A DNA stretch of 64,000 bases from positions 1-64,000 of the forward strand of contig JAJDDI010000048.1 in assembly GCA_029260375.1 (NCBI GenBank). The letters are read 5' to 3'. A program made the translations under genes and the position numbers. This stretch comes from Phycisphaerales bacterium. GTDB lineage: Bacteria; Planctomycetota; Phycisphaerae; Phycisphaerales; UBA1924. Below, piece by piece: positions 9,311 through 17,472 of this stretch. Below the pieces are notes generated by a model. It was not told the origin of the DNA. It made no database searches and saw nothing but the letters and a program-made list of their open reading frames with translations. The first letter of the stretch is position 1, and each line of letters opens with the position of its first letter.

Positions 9311-9724
9311 TCAGACCCCCGGCGGGTCGTCGGGGTAGTCCTTGAGCTGGGTGATCGTGATGATGCCGCAGATCAGGCCCGGGACGTTGCCGAAGATGAT
9401 TGTGCAGATCTCGAGGATGGCGATGAGGTTGAGGTGCTTCTTGGTGGGGTTGGGCTTGGAGTCGTCGTTGAGGGCGATGAAGTTCTTGATCTCGAAGAAC
9501 GCAAGCGCGCCGGCCGCAACGCCGAAGGGCAGGATGACACACCCGACGATGACGAGCAGGAAGAGAACGCCCGTGATGGTCAGCCAGAAGGCGTTGATGG
9601 CGTTGAAGATGCCCGAGATCAGCTGGGCGATCTTGATGAGGTTGGCCGCGGGGCTGGACGAGCCGCCCGAGGTCGGCGGGGGCGGCGCGGAGGGCGGGAT
9701 CGGTGTGTCGGGTGTGTCGGTCAT
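9311..9724 (-). CDS. Small membrane protein of unknown function
   Basis: This 137-residue protein starts with a Pro/Ser-rich cytoplasmic tail (about 30 residues) and then has three hydrophobic stretches: IFNAINAFWLTITGVLFLLVIV, CVILPFGVAAGALAFF and LNLIAILEICTIIFGNVPGLIC. The pattern resembles small DUF4064/CD225-like membrane proteins in layout, but I do not recognise a family. A strong terminator lies just downstream and the transporter gene begins its own unit upstream, 59 bases away. Confidence 0.65.
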   Translation of the reverse strand: MTDTPDTPIPPSAPPPPTSGGSSSPAANLIKIAQLISGIFNAINAFWLTITGVLFLLVIVGCVILPFGVAAGALAFFEIKNFIALNDDSKPNPTKKHLNLIAILEICTIIFGNVPGLICGIITITQLKDYPDDPPGV

Positions 9725-9782
9725 GGGCGGATCTTCCCTCGCGAGAGTGCGGTGTGCAAGCGGGCGGCTCCCCCCGGGAGCC

Positions 9783-11039
9783 TCATGACTGGTCGATCGG
9801 GAGCATGTCGCTGGCCCGACCTTCGGCCCAGTCCTTGAACCGGGGCCAGAATATCTCCTCGACCAGGATCTTGAGACAGGCGGCGATGGGGATGGCGATG
9901 AGCAGCCCGAAGACGCCGAACAGGACGCCGCCAGCGATCGAGGCGAAGAGGATCATGGGCGTGGACATGCCCGTCTCCTTGCCCTGGATGAGCGGGGTCC
10001 AGACGTAGTCGTCCAGAGCCTGAGCGAAGAAGTAGAACCCGAGCGGGGCGGCGACGATGTAGATCGGGTTGCCGCGGATGCCCGTGTTGTTCTCGAGCCA
10101 GAGCAGGACGATGGCGATGGGCACACCGATGAGCGCGAGGTAGGGGACGATCGAGAGCAGCGCGACGGCCGGCCCGAGGATGAACGCGGCGGGAACGCCG
10201 ATGAGCCAGAAGCCGACGGTGAAAACGATCGCCTGGATGAAGGCGATGGTCAGGCGCCCGCGGATGAAGGCGGAGATGACCTTGTCGAACTTGGTGGCCA
10301 GATCGATGACCTGGTCGCGGTGCGCGTCGGGAAGGAGCTTGCCCGTGAAGCCCTTGAAGTTGACCCAGCCCGTGCTGAAGAAGAAGAAGAAAAACGTGGT
10401 GAGGAAGGCCATGAACATGAGGCCGAAGGCGGAGGCGAGGAAACTCAGCGCGGTCTGGACGACGCCGACGCCCGCGGAGGCCGCGGTCTGGGCGATGCGG
10501 TCCATGTTGGTATCAGCCCATGAGTAGAGCGCGTCGATCGCGCGGGTGACCCCGCCGTCCTCGCGGAGGCTCGCCTGCTCGGCGAGCCAGACCCACGCCG
10601 ACCCAGCCTGCTCGAGCTTCGCGTTGACGCGTTCGACGTCGGCCTCATCCGCGTCGACATAGTCCATGACGTAACCGGTGTTCTCGATCACTCTGCTGAC
10701 GAGCCCGACACCCTGCACGACGCCGTAGGTCAGCCCCAGGACTGAAGGCACGATCACGAGCGCGATGGTGGTTGCGATAATGGCGATGACGGCGCCGGTG
10801 CGCTTGAGGCTGGTCTTGCGGGTCAGCCAATCGATCACCGGCTCGAAGAGGTACGCGAGCAGGATCGCCAGCAGCACGGGGACGGTGACGACGCTGACCT
10901 TCTGCCCGACCCAGAACAGCCCGAAGACGCCCAGGATGACCAGGACATCGCGGACGCCCTGGATCTGCCAGAGGTGGAGGTTGGACCACAAGCGCGTCGG
11001 CGCCGGATCGGGTTCTGGGGTTTGGTCTGGGTGGGTCAC
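9783..11039 (-). CDS. AI-2E/PerM family membrane transporter
   Basis: This 418-residue inner-membrane protein matches the AI-2E (PerM/YdgK-like) family: a cytoplasmic Pro-rich start, two close N-terminal helices (VLVILGVFGLFWVGQKVSVVTVPVLLAILLAYLFEPVIDWL), a long amphipathic periplasmic segment (about residues 110-200), a run of helices and the family C-terminal region with GVLFGVFGLLIAIPIAACLKIL. Members export small molecules or act as Na+(Li+)/H+ antiporters; the substrate here is unknown. The start codon is GTG, and no downstream ATG keeps the first helix. A run of six Phe codons lies near residue 215. Its promoter appears to give a leaderless message. Confidence 0.88.
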   Translation of the reverse strand: MTHPDQTPEPDPAPTRLWSNLHLWQIQGVRDVLVILGVFGLFWVGQKVSVVTVPVLLAILLAYLFEPVIDWLTRKTSLKRTGAVIAIIATTIALVIVPSVLGLTYGVVQGVGLVSRVIENTGYVMDYVDADEADVERVNAKLEQAGSAWVWLAEQASLREDGGVTRAIDALYSWADTNMDRIAQTAASAGVGVVQTALSFLASAFGLMFMAFLTTFFFFFFSTGWVNFKGFTGKLLPDAHRDQVIDLATKFDKVISAFIRGRLTIAFIQAIVFTVGFWLIGVPAAFILGPAVALLSIVPYLALIGVPIAIVLLWLENNTGIRGNPIYIVAAPLGFYFFAQALDDYVWTPLIQGKETGMSTPMILFASIAGGVLFGVFGLLIAIPIAACLKILVEEIFWPRFKDWAEGRASDMLPIDQS

Positions 11040-11045
11040 GCGTTC

Positions 11046-11051
11046 AGGCTA
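11046..11051 (-). promoter_or_regulatory. -10-like TAGCCT six bases before the GTG start (leaderless candidate)
   Basis: On the minus strand TAGCCT is followed by GAACGC and then the GTG start of the transporter gene. There is no Shine-Dalgarno sequence. The spacing is the same six bases seen before polX, the 5521 gene, the 44106 gene and kdsA. Confidence 0.4.
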
Positions 11052-11087
11052 TCGCAAGCCTGAAAATGGCGCCCGGACGGACCGGCG

Positions 11088-11516
11088 TCAGTTGTGCGAG
11101 CCTGCGGCGATGGGGCCCGAGGGGTCGGGCTCGCGGAAAACCTCGTCGAAGCTGTAGACGTTGACAAAGTCTTCGAGGCGGTCGTCCTCGGTGGTGCGCA
11201 TGAGGCCGGCATCGACCATGGCGAAGATGATCCTGCCGAAGTCCTCGGTGGAGCGGATGCCCCAGCGTGAGAGGACGGTGCGGGCGAGCAGGCCGTACTG
11301 CTTGACGCCGAAGTCACGCAGACCGTCGCAGAGCTGTTCGCCCGAGACGTGGCGGGAGTCTTCCTCGTCGTCCCCGGTGGGCGGGGCCTCGAGGGCGGCG
11401 TCGCCGTGGATGGTGCGGACGGTGTGGGCGAGCCCGTCGCGGATGAAGCGGTAGGACTCGGGCGCGTAGCCGCCGGCGTCGTGCATGATCTGTTTGAGAT
11501 CGATTTCCTGGGACAT
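11088..11516 (-). CDS. Minf_1886-type conserved hypothetical protein
   Basis: This 142-residue soluble protein matches from memory the Minf_1886 family, common in planctomycetes and Verrucomicrobia. Recognisable parts are YRFIRDGLAHTVR near residue 22, HVSGEQLCDGLRDFGVKQYG near 56, TVLSRWGIRSTEDFGRIIF near 80 and the acidic end DDRLEDFVNVYSFDEVF. No function is established for the family. GGGAG lies about nine bases before the ATG. It stands alone between the transporter and the glycosylase gene, on the same strand as both. Confidence 0.75.
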   Translation of the reverse strand: MSQEIDLKQIMHDAGGYAPESYRFIRDGLAHTVRTIHGDAALEAPPTGDDEEDSRHVSGEQLCDGLRDFGVKQYGLLARTVLSRWGIRSTEDFGRIIFAMVDAGLMRTTEDDRLEDFVNVYSFDEVFREPDPSGPIAAGSHN

Positions 11517-11669
11517 GGAACGGCTCCCAGCGAGGCTGACCCGCCCGTGGAACGGGCTCGGGCGGGCGCCGGGCTTCTCCCGGCGTGAACTATTGTATCC
11601 ACCGTCTTCTTCGCTGCGAGACTGACGCTGGATCGAGAATCCCCGAAGTTTGGCCCATGTTCACGCGGT

Positions 11670-12368
11670 TCAGGGTGTTCTCACCACGCTGACATGGGGG
11701 TTTCCCCGGATGTGCCAGCGGAGGGGCTTGAAGGCCCACTCGCTGGCCTGGCCCACCCCGACGCGGGCGTCGTTGACGATGTCCGCTGGATCTATCGGAC
11801 CACCAGGCGGTGGCTCCACAAAGACGCGTTCGTGGGTCGTCAGATCGATCCCTGAGAGGGTTCGATCCACGCCCAGGGCCTGGCAGATCTTGGCCGGCCC
11901 CGAGCAGAGATCGGTGGCGCGGAGCTGGCGGGTTGGCTTTGGATGAGAGGGCGCCTTGCCCTCCCGACTGGACGCGCGGGGGGGCTGGAAGCCCCCCCCT
12001 CCAGGTGTGCGGTGTGCGCTGCGATTGGCGGCCATCACGCCATGTCCCTCGGTCGGCTCCAGGGCGCGGATGAGCACGGCCACGGGCTGGTCGATCTCGC
12101 CCGCGACGACGTTCATGCAGTGGTGCATGCCGTAGGTGAAATACACATACAGCGTGCCGGCGACGCCGAACATGGGCTCGGTGCGGGGGGTGCGGCGGTT
12201 CTTGTAGGAGTGGGCGCAGGCGTCGTCGGGCCCGAGGTAGGCCTCGGTCTCGACGATGCGTCCGGCCAGGCGTGTCCCGTCGTTGGTGAGGCAGACGAGG
12301 GTGGCGCCGAGGAGACGCTGGGCGAGCCGCGGGGAGGGGTGGGAATAGAAGTCGCGCGGCGCCCGCAT
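11670..12368 (-). CDS. mpg: DNA-3-methyladenine glycosylase (AAG/MPG family) with a repeat-derived insert
   Basis: This 232-residue enzyme removes alkylated purines in base excision repair. Typical parts are DFYSHPSPRLAQRLLGATLV, RIVETEAYLGPDDACAHSY (with the catalytic Glu), PMFGVAGTLYVYFTYGMHHCMNVV, IRALEPTEG and GPAKICQALGV. Between NRSAHRT and RQLRATDLCSG about 25 extra residues rich in Gly, Pro and Ser appear (residues about 118-143); the underlying DNA is a pair of GC-rich hairpins like the interspersed repeat of this window, inserted in frame. The ATG at 12368 is chosen because the family begins right there; a longer frame from 12482 would translate other repeat copies. TACCCT lies five bases before the start, a possible leaderless promoter. 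Confidence 0.9.
   Translation of the reverse strand: MRAPRDFYSHPSPRLAQRLLGATLVCLTNDGTRLAGRIVETEAYLGPDDACAHSYKNRRTPRTEPMFGVAGTLYVYFTYGMHHCMNVVAGEIDQPVAVLIRALEPTEGHGVMAANRSAHRTPGGGGFQPPRASSREGKAPSHPKPTRQLRATDLCSGPAKICQALGVDRTLSGIDLTTHERVFVEPPPGGPIDPADIVNDARVGVGQASEWAFKPLRWHIRGNPHVSVVRTP
11946..11998. repeat. Hairpin repeat copy inside the glycosylase gene
   Basis: Two adjacent hairpins lie within the coding sequence: GAGGGC-GCCTT-GCCCTC at 11946-11962 and a G6C-TGGAA-GC6 type hairpin ending near 11998. The layout (two self-folding arms about 15-20 bases apart) resembles the intergenic hairpin repeats. It encodes the extra low-complexity residues of the glycosylase. Confidence 0.6.
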
Positions 12369-12385
12369 GGAGAAGGGTACGGTGG

Positions 12386-12511
12386 CACGCCTGACCCGGA
12401 GGGCAGGCGTGGGCGGCGTTGGGAGAGGCACGGCTGCCCTTCGGGTTAGCCGTGGCGCCGGAGGGGAACGGAACCGCGGCACGGCTTGCCCTGCGGGTCA
12501 AGGCGTGGCAC
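12386..12511. repeat. Three hairpin repeats between the glycosylase and VOC genes
   Basis: CACGCCTG and CAGGCGTG pair across ten bases at 12386-12411; GGCACGGCT and AGCCGTGGC pair (one mismatch) at 12427-12456; GGCACGGCTTG and CAAGGCGTGGC pair imperfectly at about 12478-12509. The loops share a CCC..(G)GGG motif. These fill almost all of the divergent intergenic region. Confidence 0.7.
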
Positions 12512-12520
12512 CCTAGTGGT

Positions 12521-12904
12521 ATGGAAGTCCAGCTCGATCATGTCGCGGTGTACGTGTCGGACCTCGAACGCTCGAAGGCGTTTTACGCTGAGGTCCTGGG
12601 GCTCGAGGACGCGTACCCGGGGCAATGGGGTGGGGCGCCGACGATCATGATGGCTCCGGGCTCGCGCACGGGGGTGGCGATCTTCCCTGCGGAGATTGGT
12701 GACGACGGACGGACCAACCGGGGCCCGGGGGCGATCGATCACGTCGCGTTCCGGACGGGCCGGGGCGAGCAGGACGGGCTGCGGGTCAGGCTGGACGCGC
12801 TCGGGATTGCGTACGAGGTGAAAGAGTTCGGGATCTGCCACTCGGTGTTCGTGCGAGATCCGGACGGGGTGGTGGTTGAGGTGACGACGTACGACGATCG
12901 GTAA
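12521..12904 (+). CDS. VOC (glyoxalase/bleomycin resistance) superfamily protein
   Basis: This 127-residue protein has the paired beta-alpha-beta-beta-beta units of the vicinal oxygen chelate fold: MEVQLDHVAVYVSDLERSKAFYAEVLGL in the first half, GAIDHVAFRT and SVFVRDPDGVVVEVTTYDD in the second. Likely metal ligands are His7, His near residue 71 and the Glu of VVEVTT. Lyases, dioxygenases and resistance proteins share this fold, so the reaction is not known. The ATG at 12521 starts exactly at the conserved fold; an upstream in-frame start would translate hairpin repeats. It is convergent with ccsA, with only seven bases between the ends. Confidence 0.85.
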   Translation: MEVQLDHVAVYVSDLERSKAFYAEVLGLEDAYPGQWGGAPTIMMAPGSRTGVAIFPAEIGDDGRTNRGPGAIDHVAFRTGRGEQDGLRVRLDALGIAYEVKEFGICHSVFVRDPDGVVVEVTTYDDR

Positions 12905-12911
12905 TGGTCGA

Positions 12912-14678
12912 TCACGCGTACGCGTGCAGCCCCGGCAGGAGCAGGTTCACCCCGAAGTAGGTCCAGAGCATGACGATGAAGCCCAGGACCGAGAGCCAGG
13001 CGGTGACGAGGGCGCGCTTCTCGCCGCCCATGCCCAAGCGGGCGTGGATGACGATGAGGTAGATGATCCAGGTCACGAGCGCCCAGGTCTCCTTGGGGTC
13101 GAACGCCCACCAGCGGCCCCAGGAGTGGTCGGCCCACCAGGCGCCGAGCAGCGTGCCCACGCCCAGCGTCCAGAAGGCGAGCTGGAGGACGACCATCTGG
13201 GCGCGGTCGAGATCGCCCAGCAGGCGGGCGCGGGTGGCCGTGGCTTCGTCGTCGCCGAGCGCGCTGGCGGCGACGGCGCCGGCCTCGGACGCGAGCTGCG
13301 GGTCGGCGCCTTTGACGCGTCCGGCGTAGAACGTGCCCAGGTAGAAGAGGCTGATGATCATGCCCAGGGTGATCAGGCCGTAGCTGGTGAGCACGGTCGT
13401 GACGTGGTACTTGAGCAGGACCGAGGTGTTGAGGATGGCGGCCTCGCGCTCGATGTTGACGCCCGGGATGCCCATCTGGGTGGCGCCGGTGAGGATGAGG
13501 AAGCCGGTGCCCGCGGCGGCGGCGCCGAAGAGCCACTGGCGGCGCCAGATCATGATGCCCAGCCCGATGACCGCCGCGAAGAGTGAGATGCCCGTCATCG
13601 ACTCGAACTGGTTCTGGATCGCGAAGCGCTCGGCGATGACGCAGCGGGCGGTAAAGCCGAAGGCGTGCAGGGCGATCGCGAGCACGAGCGTCGCGATGCC
13701 GCCGATGACCAGCCACCGGCGCCCGGAGCCGAAGGCGAGGACGAGCAGGACCAAACTCAGCAGGTAGACCCAGGCGCCCCAGGCGAAGGCGTTGGAACGG
13801 TTGTAGGCGAGCTCGAGGTCGCGTCGCGAGCCGGGGTAGACGTCGGGGTGGATGGTGGGCAGGACGTCGGCGAGCGCGGCGACGGCCGCGTTGACGCGGT
13901 TAGCGTCCAGGGCACGCCAGGCGCTGCCAAGCTCCAGGGCCGCCTCACGGGCGGGGTGGTTGGATTCGAGCGAGGTGAGCGGGAGCCAGGGCTCGGACTT
14001 GGAGTCGGGCGCGACGAGCAGGAGGTTGGAGGCGCCGAAGAGAAAGAGCTGTTGCTTGCGGTCAAGCTGGTTGAACCCGCGCCGGAAGGGGGGCTCGCCG
14101 CCGTGCTCGGCGAAGACGGTCCGCGCGTGGGCCTCGATGATCTCGGGCGAGAGCCTCGTCCGCTTGTTCCAGATCTGCTGGGCAAGCTTGTCATCGGGGA
14201 AGGCGTACTCAAGAAGCGAACGGCGCAGCGGCAGGTACTCGATGTAGAGCAGGGGCTTGTCGGTGTAGTACGCGGGATCGATGATCGTGTCGAGGAGGGT
14301 GAAGAGCGGGTCGGGTTTGTAGGTGTCCGCGTCCTTGCCCTCAGAAGCGGGGATGATGTCGATGTAGTCCTTGCGCCCGGTGATCGTGCGGACGCTCTCG
14401 CGGGCGAGGGTGTCGAGGATCTTGACGCGCCCGTTGTGCCCGACAGCGAGGTTGCGCAGCGGGTCCAGATCGAGCGCCTCGGCAAAATCCTTCTTCTGCG
14501 CTGGCGTGCCCGCGGGGGTGTTGCTGGGCAGGGCGAAGGGGATGAACAGGGCGGACTCGTCGGTCGCGCTGACGAGGTGCGACTCGGGGTGGGCGTTGCC
14601 CTGCGGCGCCGTCTGGGCGCTGGCGAGGCTTGCACACAGAGCCAGGGTGACGAGCGTGAGGACACGGATCGGGTTCAT
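12912..14678 (-). CDS. ccsA: System II cytochrome c maturation protein CcsA (ResC) with large N-terminal extracytoplasmic domain
   Basis: CcsA carries heme across the membrane and, with ResB/Ccs1, attaches it to apocytochromes c. This 588-residue form has a signal peptide (residues 1-21), an extracytoplasmic domain of about 260 residues that includes RNLAVGHNGRVKILDTLARE, and then about eight membrane helices. The heme-handling WWD signature reads WGRWWAFDPKETWAL near residue 528, a Phe replacing the usual Trp/central residue, and conserved histidines are visible at LKYHVTTVLTSYG and IVIHARLG. Its ATG overlaps the resB stop by four bases (ATGA), so the two are translated together. They serve the c-type cytochromes of the oxidase operon. 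Confidence 0.9.
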   Translation of the reverse strand: MNPIRVLTLVTLALCASLASAQTAPQGNAHPESHLVSATDESALFIPFALPSNTPAGTPAQKKDFAEALDLDPLRNLAVGHNGRVKILDTLARESVRTITGRKDYIDIIPASEGKDADTYKPDPLFTLLDTIIDPAYYTDKPLLYIEYLPLRRSLLEYAFPDDKLAQQIWNKRTRLSPEIIEAHARTVFAEHGGEPPFRRGFNQLDRKQQLFLFGASNLLLVAPDSKSEPWLPLTSLESNHPAREAALELGSAWRALDANRVNAAVAALADVLPTIHPDVYPGSRRDLELAYNRSNAFAWGAWVYLLSLVLLVLAFGSGRRWLVIGGIATLVLAIALHAFGFTARCVIAERFAIQNQFESMTGISLFAAVIGLGIMIWRRQWLFGAAAAGTGFLILTGATQMGIPGVNIEREAAILNTSVLLKYHVTTVLTSYGLITLGMIISLFYLGTFYAGRVKGADPQLASEAGAVAASALGDDEATATRARLLGDLDRAQMVVLQLAFWTLGVGTLLGAWWADHSWGRWWAFDPKETWALVTWIIYLIVIHARLGMGGEKRALVTAWLSVLGFIVMLWTYFGVNLLLPGLHAYA

Positions 14679-17353
14679 GCTTCGGCTCCGACAGGCGTGC
14701 TTGACTCGACAGTCGCGGGGGATTCGGAATCGGCGGGCGGCGGCGAGGTCGCCTTGCTCTGGTGCTGGGTCTTGAGTAGGGCCTTCTCGCGTCGGACGAG
14801 CCAGGGCTTGAGGTAGAAGGCCCAGGGGATGCCCACGCCCATGAAGATGCCGCCCAGGGCGATGATGTGGATGCCCGGGTTGTTGCCCACGCCCAGGATG
14901 GTGAAGCTGGCGCGGGGCTTGTCGAGCAGGCCCTGGTCGACGAGCTTCTGGCTCTCGTTCCAGCCGGACTGATCCCAGCCGGACTGGCTGAGCTTGAACT
15001 GGCGCGGGTTGAGGCCCGAGGCCAGTCGAAGGGACGTGTTGGCGAGCCAGGAGCGGTCCTGGCTCCAGTGGTACGGGGCGCGGAGGGGGTTGTTGAGCTT
15101 GGTGACGTGCTCGTAGGCCTCGAACTTGGCGGTGTTGGTGTTGGGCTCGACGCGGATGACGGACTGGTAATCGCGCGGGGCGCCGCGGTGGTCGTAGGCG
15201 ATCATCTCAAAGTCCACCAGGCGCAGGCGGAAATCGGGCAGCGCGTGCTGCAGGCGCCCGAAGGCGAGGCGGATCTGACGCCCGTCGGGGAGCGTGACGT
15301 CGCGCTCCGTGCCCAGGCCCGGGATGTGCATGTAGCGGGTGAACGGCAGCCAGACCACGCGCGACCAGCCCGACGGAAGCGAGACGCGCACGCCCATGAG
15401 CGCCTCGTCGTGCGTGCCGATGCGGTCGTTGCGTCGGTCCTCCACGGGCACGGGGATGGGGCGTTCGAAGCGGCGGGCGTGGTCCCAGCGATCGGCAAGC
15501 TTGAGGTCGATCTTGTCAACGATGTTCTCGATGCGCCCGCCCGGCTCGATGCGGTCGATGACGCGGACGCTGCCGCGGGGCTGGCGGATGATGGCGCGGG
15601 CCGAACCGTCGGGGCGCCCGTCGATGTAGACCTGCAGGCGCGAGGCGTCGATGAGAGAGACACGGATCGCGTCGTCGGCGTCGCGCCGGGCCGGGCGACC
15701 GGACGCGGGATCAACGTTGGGGAGCATGTCCTGGGCGATCTCGGGGAAGCGGTGATAGACCCAGCGCTCGTACGTCTCGGCGGGCTCGTCGCCCGATGCG
15801 GGGGCTTCGATCTCGACGATGGCGACGGCGCTGGTCGCGCCCTCGTAGCCCTTGGTGATGATCGGGAACGGGGGTTCGGGCAGGATGTCCTTGACGCGGA
15901 CGGAGAAGCCCGTGTCCGAGAGGACGCGCTTGACGCCCGGGACGATGGGCAGGGCCGTGCGGTAGACGCCGCCCTCGCGGGGGATCTCGATGATGAGCGC
16001 CTGCTGGGTTCCCGGGGGGATGGGCGCCGAGAGGACGCTCCAGCGCTGCTCGCTCATGCCCTCGGTGTATTCGACGCCGAACGCCTCGTTGGCGGAGATT
16101 CGAGCCGCGGGAGAGTTGGGTGAGAGGGAGTAGCGGAAGATCGGTTTGGTCGGGTCCGGCGGGGCGTGGTTGTGCCCGTCCTCGGCGGTGTGACCCGCGG
16201 GCAGTTGCTGCTCGAGACGCGAGTACAGCTCGATCGAGCGCAGCGGTTCGGCGGTGAAGCCCGCGGGGATCGGCGTTCTCGGGTCGATGGGTTCCTCGAC
16301 CAGGTCCTCGCCCGCCTCGGCGTAGGACGCGTAGCCGACGATGCGCAGCTCGATGTCCGGGTCCACCAGGCCCGAGGCGCCGGGCGAGACCTTCATGTTC
16401 AGTGGCAGGCCCGGGTCGTCCTTCCAGGCGCTGTCGGCCCCGGTGATCGACCAGAGCGAGCGGGCGCCGTCTTCGATGCCGGCGAAGAGGTTGTAGTCGT
16501 TGTAGCGGGGCAGGCGGCGGAGCACGCGCTGCTCCCACGCGGGGTGCCCGGGGTTCATGCCCGGGCGAGACTGCCCCCCCACCGCTCTCGTCTGTGCGAC
16601 GTAGAGGACCACTTTCTCGCGGTCGTAGAACGCGACCTGCGGCGAGCCGGCGATCTCGGGATTGGACGACTGCGAGGCGAAGAGGATCGTGTCGCCCTCC
16701 TTCTTGAACCTGCCGTAGAAGAGGCTGCCCAGCGCGATCAGGACGATGCCCGTGTGCACGGTGAGCACGCCCAGGTTCTTGAAGTTGAACTCGATGCGCC
16801 GGATCGTGGTCACGACCATGTTCGTGATGAAGAGCATCAGCACGAGGAACAGGGGCCACCACGAGTAGAACTGGAGCTCGGTCATCTCCAGCATCGGCAG
16901 TCGGCGGATGGTTGTCGCCTCGTACGCCTTGACGAACTCCGGGAAGAGGCGCAGGCCGGCGCCCGCGATCGGGTCGTAGCGGAGCAGGGGCCAGACGAGC
17001 GAGACCCATACGCTCGTTGCGATGACGCCCAGCCCGATCAGCGAGAGCAGCGAGACGGCGAAGCGTGTCCCGCGTCCGGCCGAGCGCATCGCGCGGCGGA
17101 GCGCGATCACGGGCAGCACGGCGATGACCACAAGAGCGCCGACGAATGTGAGCGCAACGATCAGGTACGTCGGCGCCATCGCGAGCAGGCCGATGGGGAC
17201 GCTGGCGAGCACGGCGTACAGCGCGATGATCGTGAGGAGCACGATCGCGAGGGACACGGAACTGAGGGCCCGGAGCAAGAGCCGGACCGGCTCGAGCGGG
17301 CCGCGGAGGTGCTCGTCATCCCACTGTTTGGTCTGCTGCCACTTGCGGCTCAT
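14675..17353 (-). CDS. resB: System II cytochrome c maturation protein ResB (Ccs1)
   Basis: ResB/Ccs1 keeps apocytochrome c reduced and presents it to CcsA in the periplasm. This 892-residue member has three N-terminal helices (LRALSSVSLAIVLLTIIALYAVLASVPIG opening as in the family, then two more near residues 65-120), a fourth near 190-210 with NFKNLGVLTVHTGIVLIALGSLFYG, a very long extracytoplasmic domain (about residues 220-820) and a last helix near 840-860. The ATG at 17353 places SVSLAIVLL near the start as expected; the frame extends further upstream only through low-complexity Arg/Pro codons. It is considerably longer than Bacillus ResB, as is common in planctomycetes. Confidence 0.88.
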   Translation of the reverse strand: MSRKWQQTKQWDDEHLRGPLEPVRLLLRALSSVSLAIVLLTIIALYAVLASVPIGLLAMAPTYLIVALTFVGALVVIAVLPVIALRRAMRSAGRGTRFAVSLLSLIGLGVIATSVWVSLVWPLLRYDPIAGAGLRLFPEFVKAYEATTIRRLPMLEMTELQFYSWWPLFLVLMLFITNMVVTTIRRIEFNFKNLGVLTVHTGIVLIALGSLFYGRFKKEGDTILFASQSSNPEIAGSPQVAFYDREKVVLYVAQTRAVGGQSRPGMNPGHPAWEQRVLRRLPRYNDYNLFAGIEDGARSLWSITGADSAWKDDPGLPLNMKVSPGASGLVDPDIELRIVGYASYAEAGEDLVEEPIDPRTPIPAGFTAEPLRSIELYSRLEQQLPAGHTAEDGHNHAPPDPTKPIFRYSLSPNSPAARISANEAFGVEYTEGMSEQRWSVLSAPIPPGTQQALIIEIPREGGVYRTALPIVPGVKRVLSDTGFSVRVKDILPEPPFPIITKGYEGATSAVAIVEIEAPASGDEPAETYERWVYHRFPEIAQDMLPNVDPASGRPARRDADDAIRVSLIDASRLQVYIDGRPDGSARAIIRQPRGSVRVIDRIEPGGRIENIVDKIDLKLADRWDHARRFERPIPVPVEDRRNDRIGTHDEALMGVRVSLPSGWSRVVWLPFTRYMHIPGLGTERDVTLPDGRQIRLAFGRLQHALPDFRLRLVDFEMIAYDHRGAPRDYQSVIRVEPNTNTAKFEAYEHVTKLNNPLRAPYHWSQDRSWLANTSLRLASGLNPRQFKLSQSGWDQSGWNESQKLVDQGLLDKPRASFTILGVGNNPGIHIIALGGIFMGVGIPWAFYLKPWLVRREKALLKTQHQSKATSPPPADSESPATVESSTPVGAEA

Positions 17354-17472
17354 AGGGCCTCGGGGCTGGGCCGCGCCCTCGGTGAGGAGATGCGGCGGAG
17401 GGCTTGGAATCGCGGCACTTGCGCGCTGGGAATCGTACGCCTGCTCTTGTGGTTTCGTAGAACAAATCTCGT

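Noticed and set aside
10378-10400. A-rich run in the transporter gene as possible frameshift site
   Set aside because: On the coding strand it encodes six Phe codons within a membrane helix and the frame stays open with family motifs on both sides.
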